Assembly (NCBI RefSeq): GCF_046630445.1
Contig: NC_092334.1
Coordinates: forward strand, 193,074,501 to 193,138,500
Reading direction: 5' to 3'
Source of the DNA: Rutidosis leptorrhynchoides
Lineage: Eukaryota; Streptophyta; Magnoliopsida; Asterales; Asteraceae
DNA: 64,000 bases
Within the stretch, counting starts at the first letter, position 1, and every line of letters starts with the position of its first letter. Made by a program: the position numbers and the translations under genes. A model generated the notes under the pieces. The model saw only the letters and a program-made list of their open reading frames with translations, searched no databases and was not told the origin of the DNA. Shown here piece by piece: positions 56,927-64,000 of this stretch.

Positions 56927-59900
56927 ATGCAACAACCGCAATCTACAGATGATACATGTTATTATATTCAAACTATAGATTCACATGCAGAATTGTTAGA
57001 AGAATTTTCAGAATTACAAGGAACAGGAGAATGTTCTTTAGGAGAAGGAACTGAGCCAATTGATGAAGCTGAAATGATAGTCGCACTTATGGCTAATGGA
57101 TATGAACCAACAACAGAAGAAATTCAAATGATAAAAGAAGAAGATAGATATCGATATAAATCATCGATAGAAGAACCACCGACATTAGAGTTAAATCCAC
57201 TTCCAAACCATCTGGAATATGCTTATTTACATGGTGAATCTGAATTACCTGTAATAATATCATCTTCTCTTACTGAAAATGAAAAAATCTCAACTCATTT
57301 CTGTGCTAAAAGCTCATAAACCAGCTATTGCATGGAAGATTCATGATATTAAAGGCATAAGTCCTTCGTATTGCACACATAAAATCCTTATGGAAGAAGG
57401 TCATAAAACGTATGTGCAATGCCAACGAAGACTAAATCCTAATATGCAAGATGTTGTTAAGAAAGAAATTATTAAAATGCTAGATGCAGGATTAATTTAT
57501 CCAATCTCTGATAGTCCATGGGTAACCCCAGTTCAATGTGTACCAAAGAAGGGTGGCATGACTGTCATCACAAATGAAAAAAATGAGCTTATTCCTACTA
57601 GGACTGTAACAAGATGGCGTGTTTGTATTGATTATAGAAAATTAAATGACGCCACCAGAAAAGATCACTTTCCCTTACCTTTCATTGATCAAATGTTGGA
57701 AAGATTAGCCGGGAACAGTTACTATTGTTTTCTTGATGGTTTTTTCGGATACTTTCAAATTCCAATAGCACCCGAGGATCAAGAGAAAACCACATTCATG
57801 TGCCCTTATGGTCCTTTTGCTTACAAACGCATGCCATTTGGACTTTGCAACGCCCCTGCAACCTTTCAAAGGTGCATGATGGCGATTTTTCACGACATGA
57901 TAGAAGAATGCATGGAAGTTTTCATGGATGGCTTTTCAGTCTTCGGTGATACTTTTGAAACATGTCTAGTCAATCTTGAACGAATGCTTATTAGATGCGA
58001 ACAATCAAATCTAGTACTTAATTGGGAGAAATGTCATTTCATGGTTAAAGAAGGCATCGTTCTTGGTCATAAAATTTCAAAGGAAGGAATTGAAGTGGAT
58101 AGAGCTAAAGTAGATGTAATTGCTAAACTTTCACATCCCACCAATGTTAGAGGGGTTAGGAGTTTTCTAGGGCATGCCGGTTTTTACCGACGTTTCATAA
58201 AAGATTTTTCTAAAATTGCCACTCCTATGAATAAACTCCTAGAAAAGGATGCTCCATTCATCTTTTCAGATGGATGCATCAAATCTTTTAATATTCTTAA
58301 AGAAAAACTCACTAATGCGCCGATCATGATAACTCCAAATTGGAATCTACCGTTTGAACTTATGTGCGTTGCAAGTGATTTTACAATGGGAGCCAATTTA
58401 GGACAAAGGATTGAAAAACGATTTCAACCTATTTATTATGCTAGTAAGACGTTACAAGGAGCACAAACGAATTATACAACTACTGAAAAAGAACACCTTG
58501 CTATTGTCTTTGCATTTGAAAAATTTCGTTCATATCTCATTCTAGCTAAAACGGTGGTCTATACCGACCATTATGCTCTTAGATACCTATTTTCAAAACA
58601 AGATGCCAAACCACGATTAATCCGTTGGATCTTACTCTTACAAGAGTTCGATATTGAAATCCGAGATAAAAAGGGAGCAGAAAATCTCACCGCTGATCAT
58701 CTTTCTCATCTTGAAAATCTTGAATTAGAAGTTCTAAATGAATCAGCCATACAAGATAACTTCTCTGATGAATATCTATTGAAGATAGATTATAGTGAAA
58801 TTCCATGGTTTGCAGACTATGCAAACTACTTAGTATGTGGATTCCTCGAAAAAGGGTTGTCATACCAAAAACGAAAGAAATTCTTTAGTGATATAAAACA
58901 CTATTTATGGGAAGATCCACATTTGTTTAAAAGTTATCCCGATGGAATAATACGCCGATGTGTATTCGGAGATGAAGCCAGTCAAATCTTAAACCATTGT
59001 CACACAGGACCAACAGGAGGGCATTATGGGCCTCAACTTACAGTAAGAAAAGTTTACGATGCTGGATTCTATTGGCCTACAATTTTCAAAGACGCACACC
59101 TTCTTTGCAAATCCTGTGATGCTTGTCAAAGGACTGGAAAAATAAGTCAACGTGATGAAATGCCACAAAATGTCATTCAAGTATGTGAAGTATTTGACAT
59201 TTGGGGTATTGACTTTATGGGTCTATTCATAAAATCTCATAATAATCTCTACATTCTCGTTGCCATTGATTATGTATCTAAATGGGCGGAAGCACAAGCT
59301 CTCCCAACTAACGATGCATGAGTTGTAGTTAACTTTTTAAAACATCTTTTTGCAAGGTTTGGAACACCGAAAGCTTTAATAAGTGATCGGGGTACTCATT
59401 TTTGTAATAATCAACTTGAGAAAGTTCTTAAAAGATATGGAGTAACTCATAAAATCTCTACTGCTTATCATCCACAGACAAGTGGACAAGTTGAAAATAC
59501 CAACCGAGCACTAAAACGTATTCTAGAGAAAACCGTAGGATCAAATCCGAAAGAATGGTCCATGAAATTGGAGGATGCACTCTGGGCTTTTAGAACAGCC
59601 TACAAAACTCCAATTGGAACCATACCTTTTAGACTCGTTTACAGAAAAGCATGTCATCTTCCAGTAGAAATTGAACATAAAGCATTTTGGGCTTTGAAGA
59701 CATGTAATCTTGATTTACATGAAGCTGGACGTCTACGGTTAAGTCAATTAAACGAATTAGAAGAATTAAGACATGAAGCATATGAAAATTCATTAATCTA
59801 TAAGGAAAGAACGAAGAAATTGCATGATAAAAGAATCAGAAGTTCAAAAGAATTTAAAGAAGGAGACAGAGTTCTTCTGTTTAATTCACGATTCAAGCTA

Positions 59901-60095
59901 TTTCCTGAATAATTGAAATCAAGATGGTCTGGACCATTCATAGTCAAAAGATTTTTCCCGTACGGAACTATAGAATTAATAAATTCAAATGGGATTGAAT
60001 TTAAAGTTAATGGTCACAGAGTTAAACATTACATAGATAGTCCAATGGAAGTTGAAGATGAAGTTAATCACAATTTCGACACCACAGCTAACTAA
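56927..60095 (+). pseudogene. RT-RNase H-integrase of element F
   Basis: A linker in frame 2 (56927-57319) passes by frameshift near 57280 into a frame open for 680 codons. RT has [20 protein letters not shown] and [17 protein letters not shown], but the catalytic motif is F-M-D-G (57924-57932), where the second Asp is expected. RNase H begins MCVASDF (Val codon 58368-58370) where MCDASD is usual. Integrase: GHYGPQ..., [37 protein letters not shown], so H-H-C-C and D,D,E are present, with stops at 59319 (TGA) and 59910 (TAA). No chromodomain, as in Athila. The enzyme set is inactive as it stands. Confidence 0.93.
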
Positions 60096-60106
60096 GTGTG
60101 GGAAGG
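60090..60106 (+). other. Internal purine tract after integrase
   Basis: AACTAAGTGTGGGAAGG directly overlaps the pol stop. The core AAGTGTGGGAA is that of the LTR-adjacent purine tracts of elements D and E, yet no LTR follows: ORF3 does. It could act as an internal plus-strand primer or be an old remnant. Confidence 0.6.
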
Positions 60107-60266
60107 ATTGAATCTTTTTATGGTAATAGGTATTTTGTGATAGAGTTAGATATTCTGTTTTCTTGTAGTTCTCGAGAATGGAATCCGAATGGTCTTTCCC
60201 TAGCAGACCCTAAAGAACTAGTCTTCTCCCTCCATTCTGAATTTTTATTTTTTTAGGTTTTACGAG

Positions 60267-60683
60267 ATGAAGGATTCCTTTGATCTGAACCATGGTCTAA
60301 TGCTACATGCTATGATTACTAAACGTAATAATGACACACTTCTGAGTGAACTGGTATCATTCATAAGAGGCAAAATGGACGGAGTAAGAAAAGAACTCAG
60401 AAAAGATCATCATAAGATACATTTTGGTAAAGGAAAATCAAAATCTGCAACAAAAAGAAGAGCACGACACCTTGAAAGATGTTATAAATGCGGAAAATGG
60501 TCACACGAATGTAAATGTTCAAATAATCAAACATATTCAAATACCGAATTTGTTACTCTATGCAGAGAAGGACCGTTCATATGTTTAGAAGAAAAGATAT
60601 TGAAGATTCGAGGTTATGCTTACGTAGCTATGGAGAACCAAATCAGACGACTCTCCTATGAGTCGGCTAAAGCAGGTCTCTGA
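60267..60683 (+). CDS. 138-codon zinc-knuckle ORF between pol and ORF3, unknown function
   Basis: An intact ORF in an otherwise stop-ridden element. Its basic middle (RKELRKDHHK, KGKSKSATKRRARH) is followed by C72-x2-C75-x4-H80 with Cys at 82 and 84, a near-CCHC knuckle, then NTEFVTLCREGPFICLEEKI and a C-terminal LSYESAKAGL. It is bracketed by splice signals: acceptor tttttttag at 60255-60256, donor CACAG|GTAAGT at 60699/60700. That defines a 443-nt exon around the ORF. A nucleic-acid-binding accessory or second nucleocapsid is plausible; I know of no named family. It could also be a decayed end of pol, but integrase already ends upstream. Confidence 0.65.
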   Translation: MKDSFDLNHGLMLHAMITKRNNDTLLSELVSFIRGKMDGVRKELRKDHHKIHFGKGKSKSATKRRARHLERCYKCGKWSHECKCSNNQTYSNTEFVTLCREGPFICLEEKILKIRGYAYVAMENQIRRLSYESAKAGL

Positions 60684-60699
60684 GAATTCTTTCTCACAG

Positions 60700-61835
60700 G
60701 TAAGTTTGTACAGTTTTTATTGTTATTTTTTTATTTTTATTGCTTTTAACCTTTTGATAATAAACGCTGAATCGTTCGCTATAAAGTATTAAATTGGTAT
60801 TCAATAAAATTAGGTATGCGTAATCGAAATTATTGATATCATACAAAAATTTGTTACATCACTGCGAAATTTACCGTTTATTCTTAAGGTATAAATATCT
60901 TTAATCAATCAACCAAAAATATTTCAAAAATTCGTCAGGAGTAAAACTAGGTTATGAAACCGAAATTACTTTACCGAAAAGAGGGGCGTATATTTTTGAT
61001 AATATTTGATTGATTAAAGTGGGATAAAAGACCAAAAAGATTTTTTTATTTTAATTTTTTACCTTGTTTTTAAAATTAATATATAAATATTAAATTAATA
61101 TTGTAAACTTTTTAAAATCAATATATTTAAGTTTGTAAATATTTAAAAAATTAATATTTTTAATATAAGTTTGTATGTTTAAAAACAAAAATATAATATG
61201 AATTTGGTGTGAATTTTTAATTTTAATAATATGAATTTTTAATTTTATGCATTTTAAATTAAAGTTTGCTGTGAATTTTAAAACAAAAATGTACTTTATT
61301 TCATTAAGTTAAAAATGTGATTTCTAAAAATTCGTCGTGAGTTGAAAACTAAGTCGTTGAACCGAAATTGCTTAACCCAAGGGAGGGTCGAGAACTTTTA
61401 TTATCATTATTTTTAATCTTATTGAATTAAAGTAAGCCAAAAACATTAAAAAAAAACCCAAAAATCTTTTCTTTTAAAACTGCGCTTAAAACGTGACAAA
61501 TTTTTAAAATTTTGTCGAGGGACGGACTAGGACAACGATCCGAAATGCCCTCATCCTAAAAAGAAACAAAATTTTAATTTTTAATTAATTATATGTTTTA
61601 TTAGTAACGGTTTTTATAAAAAAAAAAAATTCGGACCCCATGCGATCGCATGGGGTTTGGCCTTCAAATCTATGCGGTCGCATGGTGTCAAAAAACTGGT
61701 CAGGTTACAAAGTCCAGCGAGGTCTGCTGCTGCATCACAAACACACACATACATACGAACCTACTCCAAAAACACTCCTAATTTCATCAATTTTTCACCA
61801 AAATCAACCAAATTTCTCGCTATAATCCACTCTAA
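60700..61835 (+). other. Non-coding AT-rich region with degenerate repeats
   Basis: T-rich, intron-like. Three loosely similar blocks recur near 60925, 61325 and 61505 (aaaattcgtc.ggag/gtgagt...accgaaatt.ctt...), suggesting an old tandem duplication. Contains the palindrome pair at 61636-61683. Confidence 0.5.
61636..61683 (+). promoter_or_regulatory. Palindrome pair ahead of the ORF3 exon, element F
   Basis: CCCCATGCGATCGCATGGGG (61636-61655, perfect 20 bp) and ATGCGGTCGCAT (61672-61683, one mismatch), centres again 32 bp apart. It lies about 150 bp before a candidate first exon at 61838. No clear TATA box follows. Possibly an internal promoter module for ORF3. Confidence 0.65.
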
Positions 61836-61837
61836 TC

Positions 61838-62492
61838 ATGAATTTGATAAGAAGTTTATCAAGAAGGGTAACAATTACACCCCTAAACCTCTTTAAATTT
61901 AATTTTTAGTGTTCTTGAGCTATATTTTACCTAATTTGATTTTGTTAATTTCTATTGTAATTAGAGTTAAATTATTAGTATATTATGCATGTATAACCTA
62001 GATTGATGCTATTTAACATGATTTGAAGTCAAAAACTTCAAAATTTTTAGGAATCTAGGGTTTGTGTTCTTGAGCAATTTGGGGCTTTTTGATATAAACA
62101 TGTTATGGCCGATTTTTGTCATGAATTATTGCTAAATTAAGTAGTGTAACATGTTTAGGTAGCTAAATGATCCAAACATGATTTTTGAGAATTAATGTGG
62201 ACTTTTTAGGTATAAAATTCATGAACTTGATTAAATTGATGTAAATGCCATTTGAAACTTGTTTAATTGCTAGTAATGGTTATTTTAACATGTTATTTGA
62301 GTTGAATGCTTATGAACTTTGTAAACATTTTCATATATGCTTATTTGAAAAAGTGTAGAATTGTTAAAATTGTGAAAATGTGTATAAGTTTAATTTTGAT
62401 TAAACATGTTATTATAATTGTTTCAAGTTGTTAATTTGCTAACACTAATGCATATTTGGATGCACAAAATTTGTGTTTAATGTGTTTTGCAG
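61838..62492 (+). other. Candidate short first exon and intron before ORF3
   Basis: ATG at 61838 opens a ten-codon exon ending at 61867, followed by GTAACA (61868). The acceptor TGTTTTGCAG ends at 62492. Joining keeps the reading phase with ORF3, which itself has no ATG near its beginning. The intervening 625 bp is T-rich as in plant introns. An alternative donor is CACAG|GTAAGT at 60700. Predicted only from sequence. Confidence 0.5.
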
Positions 62493-64000
62493 AGATTTAC
62501 TAATACTGATGGTGCATCATCATCATCTAGACAACCTGCTCCAGAACCTGAACCAGAAATGCAATATGAACCTGAACAGGAACAACAACAACAACCTGAT
62601 CAACACATTCCATATTATGATCCGCAACTAGAATATATTGATGCCTACGTAGTATTTTCGATGCATCCGATAGTACAACACCCAACGATTCATGAAGAAC
62701 AGTTGCATCCTAATCTGAGGTTTGATCGAAGTTGGAGAGATTACCCGACATATCAAAGTAACAAATTCAAACTGGTAATGAAAAATGTAGAAGTGCCAAG
62801 GGTAATCGATTGGGAGCCTTTGGAAAGGGTCCAACTTGCTAACTCAGTTAGACAGCATTTGATCCAAAGGTATGGCAGCTCTTCTTTTCCCAATTGGGAA
62901 CGTTTATTAACCATTCGTTGGCCTGTATATAAGGAATGGTGCGTTGAGCTTATGAGTACTATTTCACTTAATGCGGATGTAGTTAGGTTAGATGATAGAA
63001 GTTTTCTTAGATTTATACTTGGCCGTAGGATGTACAGGATGTCCATGCTGGACATGGCCAGGGCTTTACAGATATATACGCCCGCTGAATTACTACTACC
63101 CGATTGTATGAATTTGATTTATCATGGTGAAAGGGTAGATAGGAATTTTGATGCTAACGCCGTCTAGAGGCGTATGTCAGATTATAATGTTTTTGGGCGG
63201 GCAGGAACACACACCTACTTACATATTCACAGAGCCGAGCTTCGTATAATTCATAGATTTCTGGCTAACTCGATTACACAGAGAGGTCACAACAAGTAGA
63301 AAATGACCTTACATGATTTATTCTACCTTAAGTGTATTCGAGACCCAAGAGGCTTTGTTAATATCCCCTACTGTGTTGGTTTTTATTTGTCTAAGATAGT
63401 GGAAGGAATACATGAAAGGGGAATAATAGGAGGAGGTATTTTTGTTACTCTCATTGGAGAGTATTTGGGTGTAGATAGGGATCAAGGGGGTCCACTCTTA
63501 GTATGTAGGGAACAGGATGATACCTTAGAATTAAAGGTCTATTAGGGTGCTAAGGTATTGAAAATCAGACGCAATCAGGCAGTACCATATGTTGGCCGTC
63601 ATCCACAGGTAGAGAGAGGTTCAGATGAAGAAATGGAGGAAGCAGATGACATTAGGGATGTCATTAGGGAGGCTATGACTGACGTCTACCAGCGTATAGA
63701 TGAGGTAGAAATGACAAACCAGGATAGACATAATCGATACGAGCAGTGGAAAGCCCGGAATGAGTACGAGCATTCTAGACAATGACAGCATGATAGATGG
63801 AACTATCATCAGCGTCAGATCATGAGTCGGTTATCACCTCAGGACCACTACGTACCGACCCGACCCGCTTACTATCCTCCACACCAGTCCGAGATGAGAC
63901 CACCATATACTCTCTACGACCCTAACCAGGCCTACCAGTACACCTATCACCAACCATGGAACCCGACCGACGACATGAACTGGAACCCCTATCCAGATTG
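62487..64000 (+). pseudogene. Athila ORF3 (env-like) of element F, interrupted
   Basis: The open frame begins at the splice acceptor (exon from 62493), with a Ser/Pro/Glu/Gln-rich N-terminus, then the Athila ORF3-type domain: KNVEVPRVIDWEPLERVQLA, FPNWERLLTIRWPVYKEWCV, FLRFILGRRMYRMSM. After in-frame stops it continues with HRFLANSITQRGHN, LHDLFYLKCIRDP and VGFYLSKIVEGIHERGIIGG, then a charged helix and a Tyr/Pro-rich tail running off the window. Stops: TAG 63165, TAG 63298, TAG 63543, TGA 63783. The role of this third ORF in Athila is unproven; I see no clear membrane segment here. Confidence 0.85.

Overview
This is plant nuclear DNA, almost certainly repeat-rich heterochromatin of a flowering plant. 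An Asteraceae host is my guess, from the look of the LTR heads and the CpG palindromes; I could not check it. No intact ordinary host gene is visible. The window is a stack of nested transposable elements: three Ty3/gypsy chromoviruses (Tekay/Del type, tRNA-iMet primer sites), several Athila-type Ty3/gypsy elements (tRNA-Asp primer sites), one CACTA (En/Spm) DNA transposon, and fragments of an RRM-protein pseudogene into which they landed.

Layout. 1-2087: end of a minus-strand Athila-like element (primer site and 5' LTR). 2575-23699: plus-strand chromovirus 'element 1' with perfect TAAAC target duplications; its 3' LTR is split by minus-strand chromovirus 'element 2' (10671-22854, perfect AATAT duplications, near-identical 3.07-kb LTRs). 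Element 2 carries an extra 308-codon reading frame between its 5' LTR and gag. 23700-25210: low-information flank, a SINE/LINE-like tail and an RRM pseudogene. 25211-33310: an 8.1-kb CACTA element with TAC duplications that splits that pseudogene. 33314-33664: the pseudogene resumes.

From 33665 to the right edge the elements form a one-sided nest. Chromovirus 'element 3' (33665) is broken in its right LTR by Athila-like 'element D' (39415). D is broken by 'element E' (41894), a gag-protease-only element. E's 5' LTR is broken by plus-strand Athila 'element F' (49197 to beyond the window). F's 5' LTR is split inside a TA microsatellite by a solo LTR (49905-51791). Right-hand halves of D, E, F and element 3 should lie beyond 64000.

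Coding content is retroelement proteins: Gag with zinc knuckles, aspartic protease, reverse transcriptase, RNase H, integrase, chromodomains, and in F a 138-codon zinc-knuckle ORF and an Athila ORF3/env-like ORF. All pol genes carry stops, frameshifts or lost catalytic residues, so none looks autonomous. The most unusual signal is cis-regulatory. F and its solo LTR carry four pairs of CpG palindromes built on ATGCGATCGCAT, always with centres 32 bp apart: just upstream of the TATA box in both LTRs, in the leader, and ahead of the ORF3 exon. Other LTR families here have different GC-rich repeat arrays in the same place, directly upstream of their TATA boxes.
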